This document shows positions 9,721 through 19,900 of a DNA stretch of 64,000 nt, in pieces. The stretch comes from Primula veris (Eukaryota; Streptophyta; Magnoliopsida; Ericales; Primulaceae), in the NCBI GenBank assembly GCA_963682055.1, contig OY821743.1:29808702-29872701 (forward strand), read 5' to 3'. The position numbers were made by a program, and so were the translations under genes. Each line of letters starts with the position of its first letter. Position 1 is the first letter of the stretch. The notes below the pieces were generated by a model that was given only the letters and a program-made list of their open reading frames with translations, was not told the DNA's origin and did no database searches.

Positions 9721-11147
9721 CATAAATATAAATATTATTCAAAATTTATATAAAAATAATAATTTAATAACCTTTTTGGGTAACAGGACTTTGTATTCAA
9801 AATTTATAAAAAAAAATAATTTAATAATTTTTTTGGATAACGGGACTTTGTACCATCCATATCATGAACTAGAAGAAAAAAAACTCGATGTCTTTATATA
9901 TATGTATGTATATTATTTAATATTTATAGGAAAAGGGCGTATTAGGAGAGAATGTGAGAGCAATCGCATCAGTTCACTTATATGACTCATTTACCTTAAA
10001 CATGATGAAATTGTCTTAAAATTGTACACACATCAGTTTTCTTATGCATTATCTTAAATTTATATGAACTTATATATCCCTCAAATATAAGTGATCAACA
10101 TGTTTTATTATAATTAAAATAATAATTTATCTCTCTTACTTTTTTTTTATTCTCTCTCATTTATTTGTACTTTTTACATATAAATTAATAAAATAACAAA
10201 AATATGAGCTGCATAGTTTTGATAGAGAAATTGATAAAAAAAAATGATAATTTGTATAAACTAAAATGTTTACTTATAAGTTGTAAAAGTGTACATTTTA
10301 TTTTAAATACGAGAAAACTTGTAAGTTATTTAATGTGCTTGTTCTGATAAATTAATTTGGGTTGAAAAAATTTGATAGAATTATATTAAAATATAGTAAT
10401 ATTTAGTTATGATAATAAATTTGATAGTGAATATGAAAAATGTAAGTTAAACTGTTAATCTAAAAATATAAAAGTGATGTTAATTATGTTAAATATGAGA
10501 AAAAAATGTAAAGAAGGTGATGTAGATGCTGTGAGTTTTCTAAGTCATAAAAGAAAGATGCGGTGATGGGAGTATTATGAGGGATAGGATATTGATATGA
10601 TGTTATGTGCATACAAAAAAAACTTAAAAAAAAATGCCTAATTAAATATCGCAACGTCAAGGGTAGGCAGTGTTTGGCTGTAACCCTGGATGCAACCAAG
10701 TCCTTTTCATCAAAAAATATATGCGATATTGGTATTATCTGTATTGTTAATTAAAATAATTAATTAACAATTTATTTTTTTATCTCCATTAGTTGCGTTA
10801 AGTTATGTGTTATATTTATATTTGTTAAAAAAATTGTTAAACTTAACAATGTTTTTAATGTTTGTAACCGATGACGTGACAAACACAGCCCACAATTAAC
10901 ATTATTATCTCCTATAAATTCTCCCCATAAAAATAGTAACCAGTAAAATAAAAGAGAAATGGTTAATTAAAAATTGTTAACATTGTTATGTGAAGCTAAT
11001 GTTCTTATTAAATTTAAGATGAATATGTGTCATTTAACACATTTTTAAACGATGATGTGTTAGCATTTAACATTAAAAAGTTAACAAAACTATTGGGGAT
11101 ACTTATATAAATAGATAAAATAAAGTTAAACTAAACCTATTATATTT
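9721..11147. other. No recognised gene
   Basis: Very AT-rich. Scattered short repeats of the word TTAACA and TTAACAATT occur between about 10740 and 11100. No supportable ORF or RNA gene was seen. Confidence 0.4.
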
Positions 11148-12450
11148 AGGGGAAATGGTGAATTAGTACACTTTTATAATCTTATTTTTGAGAAAAAAAA
11201 CATGGTTCAAATCTTTATTAGAGATTAGTACATAGCATCATTAATATTCCTAAATTACCCTTAGTTATTATATTATAATTTTTAATTAACTCATAATTTT
11301 TAGTTGTATCCAAATGCTCTTCCTTATCTCTTTACCTGATCTCATCCATGCGTTTTTCAAACCTTTTTTTCTCACTGTGTCTAAGGCCGGGTCCGGTTCG
11401 GTTTTTGGCAAAACCGAAACCGAAATTAAGTAGATTTTTCGGGTTGTTTTTTTTGGTTTTCGGTCTTTTTTTTTTTGGACCGAACCGAACCGGTTTATTT
11501 CGGTCCGGTTTCGGTCTTTCGGTTTTTCTTCGGATTTTTTCGGGTTTTTTCAGTTTTTTTGGTTTTTCGGTTTTTTTCGGTCCGGTTTTATTGTAAACAG
11601 AAACCAACCCGAAAAAGTTTCAGTTTTTCAGTTTCGGTCTTTTTCGGTTCGGTTCGGTTCGGTTTTTCCAGGTTTTGGCTTCTCTCCATTCTTTATGCTT
11701 GGATCCCATTTTATTTAATTTCATTTTGATACTTTATTTACTTTGTAAAACTAATTTTTTTAACGTTATTATTTATATTTTATATTTTAGGTTTACGATC
11801 TAGATTTTTATTCCTTTGATACTTTTTAATGATTACTTGTTAATTAATATATTTTTTAATACCCTTAACTTTCACTTGTTCATCTTTGTTTCTCTTTAAA
11901 TTTTGTTTGGTGTTTTTGTTGCGATCTATTTTTGTTTAGTTGTGTTATTTGTTTTGGTGCTATGAAGATTAAACTTTTAGGTTGGTGCTTGATGCTCTCA
12001 GATTCTATTCGATTATTTGTTTTGGTGCTATGGCGGTTAAACCATTGGATTGGTGCTCGCTCTCCGATGCTATTTGATTTTCATTATATTTTCCGTTTTG
12101 TGTTTTGTAAAATTTTCAAATTTGTTGCAATTCTTGTTTTTTTTTCGTTTGGTGCTCGTTGTTTCTCTCTATGTTCGATATCCGTTTGATGCTCTCATCT
12201 TTTTTATCTTGAGTTGTTTTAAAATATTTTTTAGGTTTTGTTTATTTTTAAAAAACAATTTAAATTCAAAATTAGTAATATTTAAGAGAAAAATGATAAG
12301 ATAATTAAGAGAGAGAAAGGCAAAGGGGAGAGATTTAGGAGATGACATTTTAGTCCATCATTTTTTGTACGTACTGAAATTTAAACAATAAATTGATAAT
12401 TGTGTTTCTCATTAATAAGATCATACAATCGTATTAAACATAAATTTCAC
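11148..12450. mobile_element. T-rich TIR element, copy 1
   Basis: It begins AGGGGAAATGGTGAATTAGTAC. About 1.3 kb later the sequence ends in a diverged inverted form of the same words (GTATTAAACATAAATTTCAC). The interior plus strand is extremely T-rich with recurrent GATGCT / TTGGTGCTATG words, which gives long but meaningless Phe-rich frames. A GGTTCGG-type repeat (11383-11680) lies inside. The adjacent copy at 12453-13885 has the same ends. Confidence 0.5.
11383..11680 (+). repeat. TTCGG-rich repeat, copy 1
   Basis: Begins AAGGCCGGGTCCGGTTCGG, then GGCAAAACCGAAACCGAA, then a long run of TTTTTCGG words. Copies 2 (16117-16425) and 3 (16611-16937) share this order and orientation. The Phe/Gly/Ser-rich frames through it are translation of the repeat and not genes. 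Confidence 0.8.
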
Positions 12451-12452
12451 AT

Positions 12453-13473
12453 AAGGGAAAATGATGGTTTAGTACAATCCTATAACTTTATTTTTCAAAA
12501 AAACATGGTTCAAATTTTTATTAGGATTTGATACATAACATCTAAAATATCCCCACATTATCCTTCAATTATAAATCAAAACTGTTACCTTATTCACTAT
12601 TTTTTATCCCATTTAATTTATTCCTTATTTCTCTCTCTTTAATGTCAATCATATCCAGACTCTCATTTTCTATGATTCTCCTTTCGCCATATTTAATAAT
12701 ATTTCATTTACTTTTCCTTCTAATTTCAGTATTTTTATTTTTATCTTCATTCATCATTACTTTATACAAATCTTTTCTTTTTCAATTTGTTTAAGCAAAC
12801 AAAAAGACTAAGGTCATCTATAGGCGGTTGTCGGGTATAATTAATAAGTGTATAATCTTTTGTTTTGGAAATTAGGTTTTCGCTGTTTTTGTTGGATGTT
12901 TTTTCATTTGTTTAAATTAAGTTTATTTTTCGTTTTTTTTCGTTTTTTTTCGTTTTTAGCCTTTGATGCTCCAAGTTACTTTATGTTAGTCTCGATTTAT
13001 GTAGTTTGTTGCTTCTTGATGCTCCATCTTTTTCTATTTCGATTGCCATGATGCTCATTGTTGATTTAAGGTGCCATGCCTTTACTATTTTGTTAGCCTT
13101 TCAATTTAATTTTTCTTGTTGTTAGTTTTAATATTAAAATTTAAAAATATCATAAAATTTAACATCGTGTTTGTTCCATTGATGCTATATGATATCATGA
13201 TGATGCTGTTTTGTATATATATAAAAAAAAACGTAAGGATTGCTCGATGCTCCATGATGCTATTTTTTTTTCCCGATGCTATTATCTTCTTTTTTCCGAT
13301 GTAAATTTCACCTTTTTTTTGTGTGGATTCGTTCGATGCTCCATGATGCTATATATTTTTTTTCGATGTAATTTTATCGTTTTTGTTTGTGGATTCGTTT
13401 GATACTGCATAATGCTAATTTTTTCCCTTTGCTATATTCTTTTTGTTGCTTTCTCGTAATTTACTTCTTATTG

Positions 13474-13544
<71 letters not shown>

Positions 13545-13885
13545 TATTCCCTAAGGTTTCGTTTAATGCTCCATGGTGATATAATTTTTTTCCTTAATTT
13601 GTTTTTTTTATTGCTCTATTATTTTCATCATATTTGTCTTATGTTTAATTTTTTTTCTTGTTATTATTAATATATAGTCAAAAGTAGATAATTTCAATTT
13701 CAAGTTAAATTTAAAGATTTGAGATGGAAAGAGAAAATATAGGAGATAGTTAAGGAGGGTAGATTTTTGAAACAAAGGTATTATTGTACCAGAAAAAGTA
13801 TTTGTACTAAATCTTAAACAATAAAAAATATTTTGTGTTTTTCAATATTTAAATCATAGTATCGTACTAAACTTAAATTTTCCCT
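12453..13885. mobile_element. T-rich TIR element, copy 2 (tandem with copy 1)
   Basis: It starts AAGGGAAAATGATGGTTTAG and ends GTACTAAACTTAAATTTTCCCT, whose inverse resembles the start. The first ~110 bp are a direct repeat of the start of copy 1 (both with AAACATGGTTCAAAT). The interior is T-rich with repeated CGATGCTCCATGATGCTAT words and a long (TA)n tract. No transposase was seen. Confidence 0.5.
13474..13537. repeat. (TA)n microsatellite
   Basis: About 31 uninterrupted TA units inside the T-rich element. The Tyr-Ile frame through it is not a gene. Confidence 0.95.
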
Positions 13886-13904
13886 AAAAATTAATCATAA
13901 TACA

Positions 13905-13985
13905 TTAATGTGCTATGTACGAGATTTGAACCCGCAACATATGCATAACAATGGAGACTTAATCAACTGAGCTTGGTTAATTATA
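13905..13985 (-). mobile_element. tRNA-derived SINE head or fragment
   Basis: On the minus strand an A-box-like AAGCTCAGTTGATTAAG (near 13975-13959) is followed about 25 bases later by a B-box-like GCGGGTTCAAATCTC (13934-13920). That is the order and approximate spacing of a pol III internal promoter. A cloverleaf cannot be closed, so it is not a functional tRNA gene. Confidence 0.55.
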
Positions 13986-14019
13986 TATCAATACTTAACA
14001 AATCTAAGTGCATGTTTGG

Positions 14020-14490
14020 TATCAACTTTTTTTGTTAGCTAGTGTTTTGATTTTAAAAAGGCACATGAATTTGTTATCACTTTTTTTTTAGCTTTTAAAA
14101 ATCTAGATTTTGGAGAAATATAACTAGAAAAGCTAAAAGCAAAAACCCCACACATTTTAGAGATCTTGGTAGCTTTTTTGTCACCATTTTAATAATTTAG
14201 ATGAATATTGATCTTATCTCAACTAAAACTTTATTCGTACACTTGACGTATTACTTGCTCGTTTAAATATTATACTTTAAAAATTTATCAAAAAAATATT
14301 TTATCAAGTTATTTTGATTGAAAACGCAAAAAAAGTTATTAGCTAATGGCAAAATTCAATATGTTGAAAGTTAATTTTTTTACTTTTTGCTAAACAACTC
14401 ATATATATTTTGGAAATCAAACTTTTTTCATACTACTTTCTGAAAGCAGGTTTTTGACTAAAAAAGCTGATAACAAACGGATCCTAAGTA
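14020..14490. mobile_element. MITE-like element with GTTTGGT ends
   Basis: The left end reads GTGCATGTTTGGTATCAAC and the right end GCTGATAACAAACGGATCC, an imperfect inverted pair that encloses AT-rich sequence with repeated AAAAGCTAA words. Similar ends are common in plant MITEs. No target duplication could be fixed. Confidence 0.4.
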
Positions 14491-15153
14491 ATGTACTTAA
14501 ATCCAGTGGGGCCCTCACCTCCACTGGTCTTGAGGTGGCTCAGCCACTGTATATTGATGACGCGGTGATAATATATGCAATTTAATTCGTAACCTAATCT
14601 AAATTCATTTTCTAATATTTATGTTGTTAATGAATAGTTCGTGAACAAATCGTGATTCGTTTGTTAAGCGTTCAGTTCGTGTTCGTTTGTTTATAAACGA
14701 ACATGAACCCACATTATGAGTTAATGAATTTAACACAACACAACTGAAGTCCGGTTTCCCATTTTTTATAATAAGTCCGGGTAGACGGCAAGCGGATGAT
14801 TTATGATAAAGATGACGAGTTTTAAGAGAATGGTTCGGAGTTCTTACAAAGTGGAACCATGCAGTATCAAGACGAGATGTATCTTTCACTGGAGAATTGA
14901 TGTGTATTCGAATTATAGAAGCTAGTAATTGTCGATATGCTTATATCGGTGTTATTGTTGCTACAATTAAAGAAGCAGTAGCTACAATATATATAATAAT
15001 AACGGAAAATTAGTTCCTTTTAGTTGCGATTATCAAAAAAAAATGTTACAAAATTGATAGTAACATCATTAAATATAAGTTCAAAGACAATTTCAAGGAA
15101 TTGTTTATATTATGATAATAGATTTATAGTATGACGACGGTTGGTCAAGTATA

Positions 15154-15312
15154 TCTCCATCGTCTAGTGGTTCAAGACATCTTTCTTTTCAAGGAGACAA
15201 CGAGGATTCGACTTCCCCTGCGGATAAGATACTACGAAAAGAAGTTGACCAGGGATTGACTTTACGTGAGGGTAGGATACTACGAAAAGAAATTGATCAG
15301 GGATTACAATAA
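15154..15312 (+). mobile_element. tRNA-derived SINE
   Basis: A tRNA-like head TCCATCGTCTAGTGGTTCAA (A box) is followed by AGGATTCGACTTCC (B box). The segment between looks like a degenerate anticodon arm with a TTTTCAA loop. The body then contains a direct repeat of GATACTACGAAAAGAA (15228 and 15275). Head plus unrelated body is the layout of a plant SINE. It is not an intact tRNA. Confidence 0.6.
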
Positions 15313-15354
15313 GTCAGAGTTCGATAAATACCAATTTTTTCACAAAAGATACAA

Positions 15355-15695
15355 TAAAGGTGTGTTTGAAACGTAAAAAACTCATGTAAAATGAAAACAA
15401 TTTTCCGAGAAAACATTTTCGTGTGTTTGGTTGCATAGGAAAAACATGGAAAAGAAAAGAAAAGAAAATGAGAGAAAATTTTGTATGTATAATGAGAGAT
15501 AACATTTTGCTTTCAAAAGTGTGAGGAAAATGAAAACAAATACGAAAGTGGGACCAAGTCACTCTCTCTTCCTCTTTTATTTATTTTATTTTCTCTTGAT
15601 TTACAACATTTAAAAACACATGACCGGAAAATGATTTCATGTTAATTTTCTAGTTTTACGTGACATTTTCCGATTTTCAAACACATTCTAAGTGT
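15355..15695. mobile_element. MITE-like element with TGTGTTTGAAA ends
   Basis: The left end GGTGTGTTTGAAACGTAAAA and right end GATTTTCAAACACATTCTAA are inverted, and sub-terminal words (TTTTCCG / CGGAAAA) are also inverted. Length about 330 bp. No ORF. Confidence 0.5.
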
Positions 15696-16116
15696 ATATA
15701 TATAAAAAATGTATATAGTTAGTAGGAAAAAGATATTAATACAACTTCGACACTCGGTTGTACACTCCATTACATGTATTGCAAACTCTCTTACATTTAT
15801 AATAATATATTTTTGTCAAAAAATATATTTTTATCCTTCTAAATATACATGTATGAAATGTGTGTGTTATATATATTAGTAATACTATATTTAATAAAAA
15901 AATTATTTTTAATTAATATTTAAATTTATGATAGAGTCAACTAGGGTTTTACTATATTTTTATTTGGGTTTTTAATATATTGTGTTTTTATTATTTTGAA
16001 TATTTATATTTTAGTTTGTCAAATTATAAATTGTATTTTATGTATATTTGAAAGTATAAATATTTATTTTATTAATTAAAAAGTGTGAAAGTTGTGCGAA
16101 AGTTATGTGTATACAG

Positions 16117-16425
16117 TAAGGCTGGGTTCGGTCCCGTTCGGTTCGGTTTTTAGCAAAATTGAAACCGAAATCGAGCATATTTTTCATTTCGGTTTTTTTA
16201 TTTTTTGGACCGAACCGGACCGGGTTTTTTCGGTCCAGTTTCGGTTTTTTTCGATTATTTTCGGCCTCTTTCGGGGTTTTTCGGTTTTTTTTTTTTCTTT
16301 TTCGGTTTCGGTCTTTTTCGATTCGATTTTATTGAAAACCGAAACCGACCCGAATTTTTTTCGAATTTTCAATTTTTTCAGTTCGGTTATCGGTGCGGTT
16401 CGGTTTTTTCGATTTTTTATTCGGG
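16117..16425 (+). repeat. TTCGG-rich repeat, copy 2
   Basis: Begins AAGGCTGGGTTCGGTC, then AGCAAAATTGAAACCGAAA, then TTTTTCGG words, in the same order and strand as copies 1 and 3. Confidence 0.8.
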
Positions 16426-16601
16426 CGCTATTAGTACAATCAGGCATAGTTAGTAGGGCCGACCCGTTGTGATTAGACAATTGCAAAGCAAACACGACTC
16501 CTGAACTTACATGCCAACAAATTCACCTCGTGACATAAATGTGTCTCCTTCCATTCTCCCCACGTGACCTTATCCCTTCCCATAATTTTAGCTCTCCACT
16601 G

Positions 16602-16608
16602 TATATAT
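16602..16608 (+). promoter_or_regulatory. Upstream TATA-like box, displaced by a repeat
   Basis: TATATAT lies immediately left of the TTCGG-rich repeat copy 3, about 390 bp from the amidohydrolase ATG. A second TATATATA lies immediately right of the repeat. One reading is that the repeat inserted at the original TATA region. Confidence 0.3.
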
Positions 16609-16610
16609 TT

Positions 16611-16937
16611 TGGGCTGGGTTCGATTCGTTTCGGTTCGGTTTTTGGCAAAATCGAAACCGAAACCGAGCATATTTTTCGGTTCGGTTTTTTTCGGTTTCG
16701 GTCTTTTTATTTTTTGGACCGAACCGGACCGATTTTTTCGGTCTGGTTTCGGTTTTTTTCGGTTTTATTTTTGATTTTTCGGTATTTTTCGGGTCTTTTC
16801 GGTCTTTTTCGGTTTCAGTCTTTTTCGGTTCGGTTTTACTGAAAACCGAAACCGACCCGATTTTTTTTCGGTTTTTTGGATTCGGTCTTTTTCGGTTCGA
16901 TTATCGGTTCAGTTCGATTTTTCCGGTTTTTCGCCCA
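16611..16937 (+). repeat. TTCGG-rich repeat, copy 3, in the amidohydrolase promoter
   Basis: It runs from TGGGCTGGGTTCGATTCG to TTTTTCGCCCA, with short inverted ends (TGGGC / GCCCA). Internally it has GGCAAAATCGAAACCGAAACC and many TTTTTCGG words, as in copies 1 and 2. It ends about 55 bp before the ATG of the amidohydrolase gene. Confidence 0.75.
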
Positions 16938-16944
16938 AACCCTC

Positions 16945-16952
16945 TATATATA
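16945..16952 (+). promoter_or_regulatory. Proximal TATA box of the amidohydrolase gene
   Basis: TATATATA about 45 bp upstream of the ATG at 16994, just after the TTCGG-rich repeat. If used, it implies a very short leader of about 15-20 bases. The leader is A-rich, as in many plant transcripts. Confidence 0.45.
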
Positions 16953-16993
16953 TCCCTTTTCCTCAAAACATAATACAGAAAAATAAAAGAAAA

Positions 16994-19900
16994 ATGAATC
17001 CCTTTTTTCAACTCTCACTTATCTTATTTCTCATAGTCACCAACACGATATTTTCCACAGAGGAAAACACCGAAATTACGAAGTGCATGATATGGACCGA
17101 GTTTTGCACGGAGGAGGTGATGAGTGTGGCTTTACGGGACGATAATGTAAAGTGGGTGAAAGGCGTAAGGAGGACTATACATATGAACCCCGAGTTAGCA
17201 TTTAAGGAATTTGAGACGAGTCGGTTGATAATGGGTGAACTAGATGAGATGGGGATAGAGTATAGGTTTCCTTTGGCTGAAACCGGTATTCGAGCTGTCA
17301 TTGGGACCGGTGGTCCGCCTTTCGTTGCTCTTCGTGCAGATATGGATGCTCTACCTATTCAGGTAAGATTCAAGACCGAGTTATCTGCGTTGTATAAGTT
17401 ATGTCCACTTCTAGTTTTATACTATACACTTATTTACCCAAAAATAAAATAAAAAAATGCGTGATTTTAATTAATAAGTGATTTTTGCATCACTACGTAC
17501 ATGTGTTAGAATATCACTTGTTTTGATTTGGTGGTTCTTTTGTTTCCTTAATTATATTTAATAGCATGTTTGGTTTGTAACTAGGGATGTTGCAAGTAGC
17601 TAGATGATTCGTGTTAGGGTTGTTGGTGGCTTAGTTCATGTTGGTTTCGTTTTACCGACTAACCGAACATGAACTGGAATTTTATGCTTTTTAGGTAAAT
17701 GAACGGAACACAACAAAATGTACAGATGGAGGTATTGATAGGAGTTAATTTTTGGGAAAAAAACAAAACTAAAAGTAAGAATAAACAAGTAAATTTTGTT
17801 GGTTCTGATTGAGTTTTTATTTATTTTTCCTTTTATGTTTCTTATGGGTGAATTTACCTCACCGTCGGTCCTAGCGTTTTTGTTTCTCTAGACATAATAT
17901 TGGGGGTCCTGTTTCTCATCTTTTTTCTAGTCATATTGGGTAATTAAACTCTTTAATGTAACAACGGTATAAAAATAATTGAGGCATTTTACTTGTTACG
18001 TATTATAGAGCTTTTTTTATTATAATTTTTGTAACATAAATATAGAGTGAATTTTTTGAGGCCTTAGGAGTAGTGAGACCATGAACCATCGCACCTCCTT
18101 CACTTGTTCAGAATCACCACTAATTACGTATCTTTAACATTTTTGAAACTTAAAATATTATGTATCCTTATCACATTTTGGGTTATAGTTTATCCGGATT
18201 CAATTTTGCTGCCTTACAAAAGTTAATGCAGGTGCATTAACTATTTAAGCCCCTTCGATGCAAATTTTGACTCAATCTAATGGTTCTAATAAAATCACTT
18301 GCACACATTTATTTTATGTTTGTTTTAATTGATTATTACTCTCTTTACTATTTTATCAATTTTTCCCCATAATTTCTTTCTTTTTACTAAGTACTTTATA
18401 GTAGTAGTATTTTCATCATTTGAACGATTCACGTTTGTGACTCAACCCCCTGCCAAATTCGTCTCCCTTCGTGTTTCTTATGCAATTCATTTATGTATTA
18501 AGTGAACTTTCAAAAAAATTAGAGCAAGCATTTCATAAGATTCCCATGATGGATTCTTCATTTATAAAAAAAACATTTGTTTTATAATTTTGGAATTTAG
18601 AAGCAATGTTCATTTGATACTGAAGTGGAGTTTTCAACATGAGAACATTTGATGTGTTTATTTAGAAGAAAATAGTGATACCATGATACAGCAGGTTCTG
18701 TATTTTTTCATCCCACTTAATAGGCAGTGGTCCAATTTTTAATTGCTAACTTATAAGATAGTAAAAAACGTGTCCGACATAGATTGTACTATTTTAGTTA
18801 TATTTGCTAGTGCTGGAATATTTTTGTACTTTATGATTGAGATGACGAAAGTCACATTCTAATACACAATGTAATTATGCTACACAAATTAAAAGTTTTA
18901 CCCAAAAAGCATGTCTCAACATACTACACCATACTACTCTATTGGCTATATGATGTTAATGTGACAGTATTTATGATATTAAAAGTCTTGGATTGTAATT
19001 GTATAATGTAGATGTAACATTATTTACGGATATACAAAAAGGGACATCCATCAACATTTATGTGGTGGAAGTTGGAAGGTTTGTGTACATGTGTTGCACG
19101 AGTCTAAGAGTAAAATTATCACTGCTTATTTTTACCTTCTAACTGTAACCGTCGGTGCAAAATAATAAGTATATATAGGACAAATAATTTGTGAACATAC
19201 TTTTAATTCTATTGTGTCTTGTTCGAAAGAGATTATCTATTACTACTATATATATATACAGCACAAGTTCATTTGACATTTTCTAGCATTCAATTATATC
19301 GGGAATTTTGTATGTGTGATGTGTGAATAAGGTATTTTTTTAATTGTAAAATTTTGAGTATTACAAATAGAAAACTTAGCACAATATTGTTCCAAATTAT
19401 GTTTTCCAATAAAAAAAAAGGTAATATTCTAATTATAGTACTGTAATTAGTAGTGATCATTGAACTTCTTAGGATGTTGTAACTACTGTGCCTTGCTCAT
19501 CAATTATCCATTTTTTTAAGAGAAACATGCTCATTAATCATTGGAGTATAATTACTCATCAATGATATGAATAGTTTTTGAGCTCTATTACCTTATAATC
19601 ACATTTTCCATATTCTTATGGCGAATGCAGGAAGCAACGGAGTGGGAGTACAAAAGTAAAGTTGCTGGGAAAATGCATGCTTGCGGCCACGACGCCCATG
19701 TGGCAATGTTGTTAGGCGCTGCCAAGATTTTGAAGACTCGCCAACATCGTCTTAAGGTTCTTTTCCTGTCCCTAAATCTGCTAACGATATTTTTTTGCTT
19801 ATTTTCCAATTACGGATGACATCGGAGTTTCACAAATCCTCTTTTCTTTCTTTGCAGCTAATCTTGGTGGATTTGATAGTTTAATAACTTAATGTCTTTA

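Noticed and set aside
11348..11729. Phe/Gly-rich open frames on the plus strand and their Lys/Pro-rich mirror on the minus strand
   Set aside because: They translate a TTTTTCGG repeat; the same kind of frames appears in every copy of the repeat (also 16092-16973).
13443..13670. Tyr-Ile repeat frame
   Set aside because: Translation of a (TA)n microsatellite.
13905..15230. Functional tRNA genes
   Set aside because: A- and B-box words are present at 13.9 and 15.2 kb, but no closed acceptor stem or cloverleaf; SINE heads fit better.
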